Shown piece by piece: positions 15,694-24,796 of a stretch of 64,000 nt of DNA. The notes below the pieces were generated by a model, which ran no database searches, had not been told where the DNA came from, and saw only the letters and a program-made list of their open reading frames with translations. The DNA is from Afipia felis ATCC 53690 (GTDB taxonomy: Bacteria > Pseudomonadota > Alphaproteobacteria > Rhizobiales > Xanthobacteraceae), in the NCBI RefSeq assembly GCF_000314735.2, contig NZ_KB375270.1, forward strand, positions 2,232,001 to 2,296,000, in the 5' to 3' direction. The first letter of the stretch is position 1. Each line of letters begins with the position of its first letter. The translations under genes were made by a program, and so were the position numbers.

Positions 15694-17967
15694 TCAGAAA
15701 TTAAAGGTTGTCGATGCGAGATAGGTTCTCGGCGCACCGAGATAGAGGTAGCCGCTGGTGTTCGCTGCCTGCCAGTAATTCTTGTCGAGAAGGTTCTCGA
15801 CCTGAAAGCGCACGACCACAGGCTTCTTGTTCCACGGGGATACAAAGGTATAGCGCGCGCCGACATCATAACGCGCCCAGTCCGAAACGAGCTGCACGTT
15901 CGCCTGATCCGCATAGAAGCTGCCGGTATGAATCGCGCGTCCGGTCAGCGTCAGACCGGGCACGAAAGGCACGTCCCATTCGCCGCCAAGATTCAACTGC
16001 GTGTGGGAGACGCCGAAGGTACGATAGCCATCGTACTTTCCGCCCTGCGTTTTCTCCTGACGCGCATCGATGTACATGACGCCGCCGAGCAACCGGACAC
16101 CCGGAGTCACCTCGCCGAACACATTAAGCTCAAGGCCGCGATTACGACTCTCGCCTGCCTGCGTCAGTGTATTGGTGGTTGTATCAACGACCTGTAGCGG
16201 CTTCGTAATGTCGAAAGCGCTGAAGGTCGTGGAGATCCGCCCCCAATCGACCTTGATGCCGGTCTCGTATTGCCGAGTCCGATAGGGTGGCAACACCTCA
16301 CCCACATTGGTATAGGGAGGGGTCCCACCGCTGACCACGGTGCCGGCTTCGAGGCCCTCGATGTAGTTCGCATAGAGCGACACATTTTCCAGTGGCTTCA
16401 CCACCAATGCATAGGCCGGAGTCGTCGCGGAGGAATCGTAGCCGCCGGTTTTCAACCCCGTCGTCGCACTGAACGAGCCGCTCTCGACAAACTGCCGGCG
16501 CACGCCGACAGTGAACTGAATGCGCTTGTCCCACGTCGAAATCGTATCGGCGATGCCAAAGCTCGACAGATTCGAATCCGATATCTTCGGAGGAGCACCC
16601 ACCCAGAGCGAGGGCGCCGGGCTTGGTCGCGGATTGTAGATATTCGATGTGAAGGCGGTTCCAGTGGTATTGAGGATGCCGGTCTCACCTTCCGACCGTG
16701 TAGCATTGAAGTTGATCGCGTGGTTGAACGGTCCGGTATCCACCGTGGCACGGAATCCGGCCTGAGCAGCAGTCTGGTCGCGATACTGCCTGTTCAGTCG
16801 TGACGAGCCATCGAACTCACCGTTGATAGTCTTCAGCTTGATATCGGAATAGAGATATTGAGTCGTGCCGCTGACCACGCCTGCCTGCGCATAGGCGGTC
16901 AGATTCTCGGTAATATCGATCTCGCCTTGCACGAGACCGAACTTGCCTTCACCACGCCAATAACCCCAGCTTGGGTTGAAGTACGAACGCGCGTCTGGCG
17001 GAGCCGGCACGGCCGTAAAATTCGCTGGCAGCGTGACGAAGCGCGTCATCGCGTCGGTGTTGTTATTCTCATATCCGAAATCGGCCGACAGACGGACACG
17101 TTCGCCGCGATAATCGAGACCAAGCGACGCCGTCCCAAGCTCCTGACTCTGGTAGGCGAGATCAGTGTCGCCATTGCGATAACTGCCGTTGAAACGAACA
17201 CCGAACTCGTTGGATTCGCCGTACCGGCGGCCAACGTCAAGATGGGTCCCGAATTGCGAGCGCGACGCATAAGTATTGGTGATCTGCGTAATCGGATCGT
17301 CAGTCGCACGCTTGGTCACGAGATTGACGCTGCCGCCGACGCCACCACCCGGCGGCATACCGTTCAACAGCGCACCCGGCCCCTTCAGCACCTCGACCCG
17401 CTCAATCGCTGAAAGCGACGAGAACGAGAAAGCCGATGCGATGCCGTACAATCCGTTGATGCCGTAAGCCGAACTCGGCACATCGAAACCGCGGATCGAT
17501 ATGAAGTCGAAGCCGTAAGCACGCGGCACGCTGGGGCGAACAGATGGATCATTGGCGAGCACGTCGTCGAGCTTGCGAGCCTGCTGATCCTGAATGGTCT
17601 TCGCCGTATAGCTCGTCTGGTTGAACGGCGTATCCATTATGCTGCGGTTACCGAGCAAGCCGACCTGGCTGCCAGAAGCGACCTGCCCGCCTGCGTAGGC
17701 TGGCGGCAACCCACCGATCATCCCGGTCGGTGGCGTCTTTGGTGCATGACGCTCGACAGCACGCGGAGGGGCTGCGCGCGGCGCGCGTGCGACACTTTGG
17801 CGCGGCTTCGCACGACGAACAGCGCGTGGAGCCGGCGCATGAACCTGCACCGCGGGCAATTCCTGCGCCGTCTGCGCGCGGGCCGTGTCTCCGCCGTCAA
17901 ATAGCAAAGCGAGCGCACATGCTCCAGTCATAAGAGTTTTCTTGTGAAGTGTAGTCTCGCACGCCAT
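15694..17967 (-). CDS. TonB-dependent siderophore receptor
   Basis: A 757-residue outer-membrane receptor. It has a signal peptide (KKTLMTGACALALLFDGGDTARA), a proline/arginine-rich linker at about 40-85, a plug domain (SYTAKTIQDQQARKLDDVLANDPSV, ISIRGFDV, IERVEVLKGPGALLNGMPPGG) and a long beta-barrel ending in Phe (TYLASTTFNF). The plug pattern is that of ferric-siderophore receptors such as FhuE/FpvA. A TTG at 17985 is an alternative start and neither has a strong ribosome site. It heads an operon of five genes. An iron-box-like palindrome lies 91 bp upstream, so iron control is likely. The ligand is not identifiable. Confidence 0.9.
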   Translation of the reverse strand: MACETTLHKKTLMTGACALALLFDGGDTARAQTAQELPAVQVHAPAPRAVRRAKPRQSVARAPRAAPPRAVERHAPKTPPTGMIGGLPPAYAGGQVASGSQVGLLGNRSIMDTPFNQTSYTAKTIQDQQARKLDDVLANDPSVRPSVPRAYGFDFISIRGFDVPSSAYGINGLYGIASAFSFSSLSAIERVEVLKGPGALLNGMPPGGGVGGSVNLVTKRATDDPITQITNTYASRSQFGTHLDVGRRYGESNEFGVRFNGSYRNGDTDLAYQSQELGTASLGLDYRGERVRLSADFGYENNNTDAMTRFVTLPANFTAVPAPPDARSYFNPSWGYWRGEGKFGLVQGEIDITENLTAYAQAGVVSGTTQYLYSDIKLKTINGEFDGSSRLNRQYRDQTAAQAGFRATVDTGPFNHAINFNATRSEGETGILNTTGTAFTSNIYNPRPSPAPSLWVGAPPKISDSNLSSFGIADTISTWDKRIQFTVGVRRQFVESGSFSATTGLKTGGYDSSATTPAYALVVKPLENVSLYANYIEGLEAGTVVSGGTPPYTNVGEVLPPYRTRQYETGIKVDWGRISTTFSAFDITKPLQVVDTTTNTLTQAGESRNRGLELNVFGEVTPGVRLLGGVMYIDARQEKTQGGKYDGYRTFGVSHTQLNLGGEWDVPFVPGLTLTGRAIHTGSFYADQANVQLVSDWARYDVGARYTFVSPWNKKPVVVRFQVENLLDKNYWQAANTSGYLYLGAPRTYLASTTFNF

Positions 17968-18057
17968 TGAAACCAGTCGCCCCAAAATCCCCGCCGAATA
18001 TCGGCCAGCGATGTCGAGGCCTACAGGAAGTTACGGTGCGGTCACAATGCGGCGCAC

Positions 18058-18072
18058 TTAGATTCTATCTAA
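18058..18072. promoter_or_regulatory. ICE/Irr-box-like palindrome upstream of siderophore receptor
   Basis: TTAGATTCTATCTAA has perfect 6-bp arms around a 3-nt centre. It resembles the TTAGA...TCTAA dyads recognised by Irr or Fur-family proteins in Bradyrhizobium relatives. It lies 91 bp before the receptor start, a normal place for a promoter or activator site. Assignment to Irr is inference from symmetry and gene function. Confidence 0.5.
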
Positions 18073-18171
18073 TGATCCGAAATCGGAAACGGCTGGCATG
18101 ATCTCAATTGCTCGCGGCATCGCGTGAACTCTCTACGGAGCTCTGACGCGTAAATCCGTTGCAATAAATCA

Positions 18172-18200
18172 ATCGCCACAGGATCAAATCCTGTGGCGAT
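18172..18200 (-). terminator. Hairpin terminator after tctC
   Basis: ATCGCCACAGGAT (18172-18184) and ATCCTGTGGCGAT (18188-18200) form a perfect 13-bp stem with a 3-nt loop. On the minus strand it is followed by TGATTTATTG. It lies 74 bp past the stop of the TctC-like gene and separates that operon from the siderophore receptor promoter. Confidence 0.65.
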
Positions 18201-18273
18201 GTCCTTCGTTCAATGACCGCCGTCCCGGCAATACAGCAGCCTCAGTGTGGCCGCCGATGAAGGAGGCTTGGTA

Positions 18274-19314
18274 TTATTTTGCAGCAGTACCCTGTGCGAG
18301 AAAGTCTGCTTTCCTCATAATTTCCTTATGACGATGCTCGTCTTGCTCCAGAAATTTGGTGAACTCGTCCCCAACCAGAAAGCTGTCCTTATACGCGCCC
18401 TTGGCCACGAATTCTTTCCATTCCGGCTTTTCCCGAACCTGGCGCAACAGATTGACATAATACTCACGCTGGTCGGCGGTAACGCCTTTCGGCATCAGAA
18501 TGCCGCGAAGCATCAGGTATTCCGCGTCGATCCCGGATTCCTTGCAAGTCGGGATATCATTCCACGACTCCGTTTTCGTGACTTTTTCCTTGAACGGCAT
18601 GCGTTGGGTGTCAAACACGCAAAGAGGCCGGACCTCCCCGGCGCGCCAATGCGCGATATGTTCGATCGGATTGTTTACATCCGAATCAATGTGCCCCCCA
18701 ACCAGCTGGGTCGAGATTTCGCCACCGCCCTTGTATGGAATGAAAGTGAATTTCGTGCCGGTCGCATGCTCGATCACCGCGGTAACGATTTCATCCTCCC
18801 GCTTGGATCCTGCTCCGCCCATCTTGAAATTGCCCGGACTGGCTTTAACAGCCGCAATATACTCCTGCGCAGTTTTATAAGGTGATTGCGCGTTGACCCA
18901 CAGAACAAATTCGTCGAGCGCCATCAGCGCAACAGGCGTCGTATCGCGCCAATTGAAGTCCAGGTTTGTGGAGAGTGGAACCGAATAGAGGTTTGACAGC
19001 ACGATAGCAATCTTGTGCGCATCACCGGTGCTGTTCTTGATATCTAAGAAGCCTTGGCCGCCGCCACCGCCATTTTGAATGACGACGATGATCGGCTGTT
19101 TGCTGAGTCGATATTTGGAAACAATGCCCTGGATAAGGCGAGCCATCTGATCGGCTCCGCCGCCAGCGCCGCCGGTGACAACAAAGGTAATCGACTTCGT
19201 AGGCTCCCACGCAGCTTGAGCCGCACTGGTGAATGCAAGCATGGCACCCACACACAGCCACCGAAGTAGGGATGTACGATTTGGCATCAACCAGCGCGTG
19301 ATTTTAGGCGTCAT
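18274..19314 (-). CDS. tctC: Tripartite tricarboxylate transporter substrate-binding protein (Bug/TctC family)
   Basis: A 346-residue periplasmic binding protein. The ATG at 19314 has GGAGGGGAG just upstream; the longer frame to 19410 overlaps tctA. The signal peptide region is RTSLLRWLCVGAMLAFTSAAQA. Bug-fold marks: PTKSITFVVTGGAGGGADQMARLI, VIQNGGGGGQGFLDI, FTFIPYKGGGEISTQLVGGHID and NPIEHIAHWRAGEVRPL. It delivers a carboxylated ligand to TctAB. Its gene follows tctA by 50 bp. The adjacent class II aldolase suggests the ligand is a hydroxy- or sugar acid. The ligand cannot be deduced further. Confidence 0.9.
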   Translation of the reverse strand: MTPKITRWLMPNRTSLLRWLCVGAMLAFTSAAQAAWEPTKSITFVVTGGAGGGADQMARLIQGIVSKYRLSKQPIIVVIQNGGGGGQGFLDIKNSTGDAHKIAIVLSNLYSVPLSTNLDFNWRDTTPVALMALDEFVLWVNAQSPYKTAQEYIAAVKASPGNFKMGGAGSKREDEIVTAVIEHATGTKFTFIPYKGGGEISTQLVGGHIDSDVNNPIEHIAHWRAGEVRPLCVFDTQRMPFKEKVTKTESWNDIPTCKESGIDAEYLMLRGILMPKGVTADQREYYVNLLRQVREKPEWKEFVAKGAYKDSFLVGDEFTKFLEQDEHRHKEIMRKADFLAQGTAAK

Positions 19315-19364
19315 GACTCCCCTCCAGTTTCCAAGTGCTTTCCGAACCATCGTCGAGAGAATAA

Positions 19365-20888
19365 CTAAGGCACAGCTTGCCCTAGCTTTGGCGACATCAC
19401 CTTGCGGCAAAGCGAAACGATCACCGGCCAGAAAAGAAGAACAATCGCCAGAAGTGTGATCGTTCCGACCAGCCCGTTCGACCAGAAGATTGCAAGATTT
19501 CCTTTGGATGCCAGCATGGTCTGCCGAAAGGCATCTTCGGCTTTGTCACCCAGCACCAACGCAAGCACGAGCGGAGCCAACGGAAATCCAAGTTTCTTGA
19601 ACAGATACCCTACGGCTCCGAACCCGAGCATGAACCACACATCCAGTATCGAGTTGTGCACCGAATAGGCGCCGATCGCGCACAAGATGATGATGATGGG
19701 AGCAATGATAGGGAACGGAACGCGCAAGATCGCAGCGAATAGCGGCACTGTCGAAAGAACGATGATCAGCCCGACGATATTTCCAAGATACATGCTGGCG
19801 ATCAGTCCCCACACAAAATCCTTGTGCTCGACAAACAGCAACGGCCCCGGCTCCAAGCCCCAAATCATCAAACCGCCAAGCAACACCGCCGCTGTAGCCG
19901 ATCCCGGAATTCCCAAAGCCAGCATCGGCAACAACGCACTGGTTCCTGAAGCATGCGCCGCGGTTTCGGGTGCGAGAACTCCCTCTATTTCTCCCGTTCC
20001 AAATTTTTCTCGGTTGGATGAGAATTTCTGAGCGATCCCATAACCCATGAAAGATGCAGCGGTGGCGCCGCCAGGCGTGACACCCATCCAGCATCCGATC
20101 AATGAACTGCGAAAGAGTGTGGCCCAGTATTTCGGCAGCTTTGCCCAGGTCTGAAAAACGACCTTGGGACTCAAATTCGCACTCTTGCCTTTGAACGCCA
20201 GCCCCTCCTCTATCGTCACAAGAATCTCGCCAATACCGAACAATCCAATAACAGCGATAAGGAAGTCGACGCCCTGCATTAAACCTGTCCAACCAAAAGT
20301 CAGACGCATCTGCCCACTCATGGTGTCCATTCCAATCACAGCCAGAGCGAAGCCCAGCATCATTGAAACAATCGATTTCAGCGGGGACTCCTGCCCCATG
20401 CCGATGAAGCTGCAGAATGTCAGAAGATAGACGGCAAAGAATTCCGGCGGACCGAATCGAAGGGCAAACTTCGCAACAAGCGGCGCCAGAAATGTAATGA
20501 GCAACACACCGACCAGCGCCCCTAAGAACGACCCACTGAACGACGCGGTCAGCGCTTCGCCGGCCCGGCCTTGCTGCGCCAGCGGATAACCATCAAAGGT
20601 CGTCGCAACAGATGACGGCTCTCCAGGAATATTAAAAAGAATTGATGTGATTGCCCCTCCGAAGAGTGCGCCCCAATATATGCAGGACAACATCACAATT
20701 GCCGATGTCGGCTCCATGGTGAAAGTGAGTGGCAACAGGATCGCCACACCGTTCGGCCCTCCGAGACCCGGCAACACACCGACCACGATACCCAGCAAGA
20801 TGCCCAGGAACATCAAGGCTATGTTGTATGAGGTCAGAACCACGGTGAACCCGTGAAGTAGCGGCAAGATGTGATCCAACTCACTCAC
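19365..20888 (-). CDS. tctA: Tripartite tricarboxylate transporter large membrane subunit TctA
   Basis: A 507-residue protein with about 12 hydrophobic segments. TctA signatures are LGILLGIVVGVLPGLGGPNG, the VLLPLTFTMEPTSAI-like stretch, GEPSSVATTFDGYPLAQQGRAGEAL, WMGVTPGGATAASFMGYGIAQ and ALGIPGSATAAVLLGGLMIWGL. It forms the inner-membrane channel with TctB and is driven by ion gradient. The gene starts 20 bp after tctB. Length is normal for the family. Confidence 0.95.
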   Translation of the reverse strand: MSELDHILPLLHGFTVVLTSYNIALMFLGILLGIVVGVLPGLGGPNGVAILLPLTFTMEPTSAIVMLSCIYWGALFGGAITSILFNIPGEPSSVATTFDGYPLAQQGRAGEALTASFSGSFLGALVGVLLITFLAPLVAKFALRFGPPEFFAVYLLTFCSFIGMGQESPLKSIVSMMLGFALAVIGMDTMSGQMRLTFGWTGLMQGVDFLIAVIGLFGIGEILVTIEEGLAFKGKSANLSPKVVFQTWAKLPKYWATLFRSSLIGCWMGVTPGGATAASFMGYGIAQKFSSNREKFGTGEIEGVLAPETAAHASGTSALLPMLALGIPGSATAAVLLGGLMIWGLEPGPLLFVEHKDFVWGLIASMYLGNIVGLIIVLSTVPLFAAILRVPFPIIAPIIIILCAIGAYSVHNSILDVWFMLGFGAVGYLFKKLGFPLAPLVLALVLGDKAEDAFRQTMLASKGNLAIFWSNGLVGTITLLAIVLLFWPVIVSLCRKVMSPKLGQAVP

Positions 20889-20908
20889 CCTCGGTTTGTG
20901 TTGAGGAT

Positions 20909-21391
20909 TCAGTATCCGAACAGCGCCTCCAAAGGCCCTTTCGGCAGAGGCACCAAGAACTCGAACTCAAACAGCCAAAACAGGACAATCACTGTCACGC
21001 TGCTTACTGCGATGGTCATGAGCCAGTTGAACTTCCCCGCCAGACGCATAAACCCCGCAATAAACACGGCCGAAGACACATAGATTCCGAGAAAAACGAT
21101 TCCCAAGATGTAAGCCGCAGTCGGAATAAAAACCGCGAGAACCAGCTTGAATCGACACCATTCAACAAAGGGAGCTCGTGCTTCAGAAGTATTGTTCAGC
21201 AGGGATTGAACTGCGATTCCTACGCTCGCCAGCGATATGATCGCTCCGATTCTGAACGGGAAGTATCCCGATCCAGGGCTGTCCTTAACCCACCCGATAC
21301 CCAGGTGATAACTCTCGGTCATCACGGCCACGCCAACCAGGAATATGAGAACAGCCACAACGAAATCGATTGTTCGGTACGAGACTCCCAT
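20909..21391 (-). CDS. tctB: Tripartite tricarboxylate transporter small subunit TctB
   Basis: A 160-residue membrane protein from ATG 21391 (MGVSYRTIDFVVAVLIFLVG), with GGAGGG about 10 nt upstream; a GTG two codons earlier is possible. Four hydrophobic segments are visible, including the first helix and AHDHR-free ANILGIVFLGIYVSSAVFIAGF-type stretch near the middle. It shows the TctB features of an N-terminal helix followed by GWVKDSPGSGYFPFRIG. It pairs with TctA. It begins a three-gene unit, possibly transcribed together with the aldolase gene 236 bp upstream. Confidence 0.88.
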   Translation of the reverse strand: MGVSYRTIDFVVAVLIFLVGVAVMTESYHLGIGWVKDSPGSGYFPFRIGAIISLASVGIAVQSLLNNTSEARAPFVEWCRFKLVLAVFIPTAAYILGIVFLGIYVSSAVFIAGFMRLAGKFNWLMTIAVSSVTVIVLFWLFEFEFLVPLPKGPLEALFGY

Positions 21392-21627
21392 CTCCACTAC
21401 CCTCCGCTTTTCGTATCGAGCGCTGACGATAAGACCGTACCCCAGACTTCAGAAACCAGCGGCCCGTGCAAAGCTCGACTTAAGCTCCGAGCCCGCAGAC
21501 CAGCGCACCACTCGATGTCGATATCGCCAAAGAACAGCATGATCCGACACCATCATCTTTCCTATTCTCTGACGGACTTATCGAACGATACGCAGCTGTA
21601 AAAACTCGCGCCCGGAGTCGCGAGCGC

Positions 21628-22404
21628 CTAGATCACACTGGCGTCGCGGGAGAGAATGCGGCGCGAGTAGTAGGCAAATGTTGCGGCGATCGCCTTGGGC
21701 TTGAGCCGATAATCGTGTGCCTCCTGTGCCAAGGCAGGATCGACCGGCAAAATAGTGCCCGCCGACATGGCGAGGAGTTGAAGTTTCGCCGCCCGCTCGA
21801 TGAACATCGCGAGAATGGCAGCTTCCTCGACAGTTTCGCAGGCTGCAAGTTGTCCGTGGTGAGCAAGAAGAATCGCTCTCTTGTTACCCAGGGCGTCGGA
21901 AATAATGCGCCCTTCTTCATCGCCGATCGGCGTACCAGGCCATTCTCGCAGCCAGGCGCAGTCTTCATGAAACAAGGTTGTATCCATGTGCGATACCGCG
22001 AGCGGGACACCGATCATGGATAGCGCTGACACATGCGGTGCATGTGTATGCATGATCGCCTTGACGTGCGGCCGAGCGCGATAAACCCAGAGGTGAAAGC
22101 GGTTGGAAGGGTTCGGCATCCCGTCGCCCTCAAGCACGTTCAGGTCATCGTCGACCAGCAAGAGGTTCTCAGCCGTGATCTCGTCAAAGCCAAGACCGAA
22201 GCGGAGCATATAGTACGTGCCCGGCTTTGCCCCGCGCGCAGTTGCCTGGCCGGCCAAGCCCGAGTCGTGGCCCTCGGATGCCAGGATACGGCAGGCGAGC
22301 GCAAGCTTCTGACGAATGGTCCACTCGGGAACCACGAAATGCTTATTCATGCGTTCAGTCGTCTGCCGGTGGTAGTCCTCTTTGTCTCTGATTTTGACTT
22401 CCAT
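21628..22404 (-). CDS. Class II aldolase/adducin family protein
   Basis: A 258-residue protein from ATG 22404 (MEVKIRDKED), with GGGAGG 8 nt upstream. The metal-site histidines of the AraD/FucA fold appear as HTHAPH and AHHGQLAACE. A glycine-rich phosphate-loop equivalent is GLAGQATARG. Family members are zinc-dependent aldolases, epimerases or decarboxylases acting on sugar phosphates and related acids. The NLLLVDDDLNVLEGDGMPNPSNRFHLWVYRARP block is typical of the broad-substrate subgroup. It is upstream of tctBAC and divergent from a cupin-XRE regulator, so it probably acts on the imported acid. Confidence 0.85.
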   Translation of the reverse strand: MEVKIRDKEDYHRQTTERMNKHFVVPEWTIRQKLALACRILASEGHDSGLAGQATARGAKPGTYYMLRFGLGFDEITAENLLLVDDDLNVLEGDGMPNPSNRFHLWVYRARPHVKAIMHTHAPHVSALSMIGVPLAVSHMDTTLFHEDCAWLREWPGTPIGDEEGRIISDALGNKRAILLAHHGQLAACETVEEAAILAMFIERAAKLQLLAMSAGTILPVDPALAQEAHDYRLKPKAIAATFAYYSRRILSRDASVI

Positions 22405-22452
22405 CACAGATCCTCCCTTTTGCATGCAATTATGGGTCGAGTGGATCGTATA

Positions 22453-22467
22453 TGACACAATGTGTCA
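22453..22467. promoter_or_regulatory. Palindrome between aldolase and cupin-XRE genes
   Basis: TGACACAATGTGTCA has perfect 7-bp arms about one central base. A further TGACA half-site follows at 22473. It lies 49 bp before the aldolase start and 141 bp before the regulator start. It is a good candidate operator for the cupin-XRE regulator. Confidence 0.5.
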
Positions 22468-22607
22468 AGCATGACATTTGATCATTCCACGGCACACTTT
22501 TTGTTCAATTGCCTTACTGCGTTGCACAAGCTATCGATGCGCCGGTAATTATGATTATATTCCGCCAAGACGAGTCGAATTTGCATCAGCCTCCGAGGAA
22601 CCCCTGC

Positions 22608-23210
22608 ATGGCCAAAGCGCCAGCTAAAGCCGCGCGGACAGCGAAGAAAACCCCTGCGACTAATGCCGTTTCTTTGGCTGAGCGCATGTCCTTCCTGCGT
22701 AAGCAGCGCAGCATCACGCTCGAAGCGCTCGCCGAGAAATCCGGTTTGACCAAAAGCTATTTATCCAAGGTTGAACGAGGCATGTCGGTGCCGTCGATAT
22801 CGACGGCAATGAAAATCGCCGAGAGTCTCGACCTGTCAGTCGGACAGCTACTGGGAGAAATTCAATACGAGGGGGCCATATCCGTGGTTCGGCATAAAGA
22901 GCGACTCTCTTTCATGCGCGGCGGAAGCGGCTCCGGTTACAATTATGAGATGCTTGCGCCAGGAAAGCAGTTCAAGACGATGGAGCCGTTCATCATGCGG
23001 CCCCCGCTCAAATTTGAGAATGACAGACGCTTCAATCATTCAGGGCAGGAAATTATTTTCGTTCTCTCCGGGCGGATGGAAGTCGAATATGGCGGCTCGC
23101 TCTATGAATTGGCGAAAGGCGATTGCGCTTATTTTGATGCCCATGTGCCGCACCGCTCGCGTTCTATCGGGAAAATTGCAGAGGCCCTCGTAATCGTCAA
23201 AGCGACTTAA
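22608..23210 (+). CDS. Cupin-domain XRE family transcriptional regulator
   Basis: A 200-residue protein from ATG 22608 (MAKAPAKAARTAKK), with GAGGA 8 nt upstream. After a basic Lys/Ala/Pro tail (residues 1-20), an XRE helix-turn-helix covers SLAERMSFLRKQRSITLEALAEKSGLTKSYLSKVERG. A C-terminal cupin barrel follows, with HSGQEIIFVLSGRMEVEYGG and KGDCAYFDAHVPHRSRS as the two cupin motifs. This two-domain class senses small molecules and often regulates an adjacent catabolic operon. Here that is the divergent aldolase and tct genes, through the palindrome between them. Confidence 0.88.
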   Translation: MAKAPAKAARTAKKTPATNAVSLAERMSFLRKQRSITLEALAEKSGLTKSYLSKVERGMSVPSISTAMKIAESLDLSVGQLLGEIQYEGAISVVRHKERLSFMRGGSGSGYNYEMLAPGKQFKTMEPFIMRPPLKFENDRRFNHSGQEIIFVLSGRMEVEYGGSLYELAKGDCAYFDAHVPHRSRSIGKIAEALVIVKAT

Positions 23211-23330
23211 ACTGTTTACCGCGGGCTCGGCTGCGGAAGCCCGTCACCGCATCAACGGGCCAAAAGGCGACATCACTTGAGCACGCGCAGAATATAACGC
23301 GACGTTGTTCGGGCCAGAATCAATATTTCA

Positions 23331-23365
23331 GAGCCGATAAGCCTTACTCCAGGGCTTATCGGCTC
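23331..23365. terminator. Strong hairpin between converging genes
   Basis: GAGCCGATAAGCC (23331-23343) pairs with GGCTTATCGGCTC (23353-23365), 13 perfect bp with a 9-nt loop. It lies between the regulator stop (23210) and the transporter stop (23417). It probably terminates the transporter transcript, whose tail after the stem reads TGAAATATTG, and may act in both directions. Confidence 0.65.
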
Positions 23366-23416
23366 TGCTGTATTACTGGTTAGCTTCAGGCTGAACCGCA
23401 CCAGTGGTCCATTTCT

Positions 23417-24796
23417 CTACATAACCAGTCCAGGCGAAGGTGCGACCGAGACGCCAACCTCTGCTGTCTTTTCACTTGGCTCAGATTCAGCAGAGTTGAA
23501 ATTCCTTCGATATGTATCGGGAAGGAATATCGCAGAGATCACGGCGATCGAAGCAAGCGTAGCAAGATAGATACTTACAGCCAGGATAGTCCCATACTGA
23601 TGAAACAGATAGGTGGCGACAAGAGGCGCCGGCCCACCAGCCGTGATTGAAGAGAGTTGATACCCGAGTGACGAGCCACTGTACCTCACCTCGGGTGGGA
23701 ACGCCTCCGCGATGAAAGCCGGCTGCGGTCCATAGGAGATATCGTGGACGACAATCGACATCACGATTGCGAGCACAATAATAACCGAGTTGCCGGAATT
23801 CAGCATCGCATAGTAGGGAAATGCAAAGACACCGAGAGTCACTGCACCGATAATATAGAGCGATCTACGTCCGATGACATCAGAGAGATACCCGAACGTC
23901 GGAACGCTGATCAATGAGACCGCACACGCGAGCAGAAGTGCATTGAACAGAAAATCTCTCGAGATATGCAGCGTACCTACGCCATACGACAGCACAAAGG
24001 TCGAAAACAGATAAAATGCTGCGTGTTGGCCAGAACGAATTCCGCATACGAGGAGTATCTCACGCCAGTACTTCTTGATCGCAACCGAGACCGGCGCTTT
24101 CTTGACCGTCCCCTTACGCTCCATGTCCTTGAACGCTGGTGTTTCGTGGATCCCGATGCGGATATAGAAACCAACTCCGATCAGGATGATGCTGAACAGA
24201 AATGGAATACGCCAACCGATGGTTTCGAACCACTCGTTCGTACCAAAGCGGCTAACGGCCGAGAGCACCAGCAACGCCAGGAGAAGCCCCAACGGCGATC
24301 CAAACTGCGGCCAGCTGCCCGCCAGTCCGCGTTTTTTGTCGAGGGACTTCCACTCTGTGGCTACAGCTACAGCTCCGCCCCATTCTCCTCCGACGCCGAA
24401 ACCCTGAAGCAAGCGCAGAATCGTGAGCGCGACCGCCCCCCAAATTCCGATCTTGTCATAGGTTGGCACGAGACCAACCAGAACCGTACTAACACCCATC
24501 AATAGCAGCGTTGAAACAAGTGTTGCTTTACGGCCTATCCGATCGCCAAAATGACCGAAAAAGGCGGCACCGATCGGACGAATGACAAATCCTAGGAAGA
24601 ACGTCGATAACGACAGAAGGGTCGCCGAATAAGGATCAGCTTGAGGAAAGAAAAGCTTTCCAAGAACAGTCGCGGCAACCAAACCGTAGATATAGAAATC
24701 ATACCACTCAATCATTGAGCCGACAGTTGACGCAATTACTGCTCGACGAGCATGCTGTTGCGTATCGATATCGATTCCTTTCTCTATCACTTTCAT
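23417..24796 (-). CDS. MFS transporter, metabolite:H+ symporter (MHS) family
   Basis: A 459-residue protein from ATG 24796 (MKVIEKGIDI), with GGGAGGGAAG directly upstream. MHS-type marks: RRAVIASTVGSMIEWYDFYIYG, FFGHFGDRIGRKATLV, LLQGFGVGGEWGGAVAVATEW and GYLSDVIGRRSLYIIG. Twelve membrane segments are apparent. Relatives carry aromatic acids, shikimate, alpha-ketoglutarate, proline or betaine with protons. The gene points the same way as the Rieske oxygenase pair 586 bp upstream, so it may import their aromatic substrate. Transport direction and substrate are inferred from the family only. Confidence 0.88.
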   Translation of the reverse strand: MKVIEKGIDIDTQQHARRAVIASTVGSMIEWYDFYIYGLVAATVLGKLFFPQADPYSATLLSLSTFFLGFVIRPIGAAFFGHFGDRIGRKATLVSTLLLMGVSTVLVGLVPTYDKIGIWGAVALTILRLLQGFGVGGEWGGAVAVATEWKSLDKKRGLAGSWPQFGSPLGLLLALLVLSAVSRFGTNEWFETIGWRIPFLFSIILIGVGFYIRIGIHETPAFKDMERKGTVKKAPVSVAIKKYWREILLVCGIRSGQHAAFYLFSTFVLSYGVGTLHISRDFLFNALLLACAVSLISVPTFGYLSDVIGRRSLYIIGAVTLGVFAFPYYAMLNSGNSVIIVLAIVMSIVVHDISYGPQPAFIAEAFPPEVRYSGSSLGYQLSSITAGGPAPLVATYLFHQYGTILAVSIYLATLASIAVISAIFLPDTYRRNFNSAESEPSEKTAEVGVSVAPSPGLVM

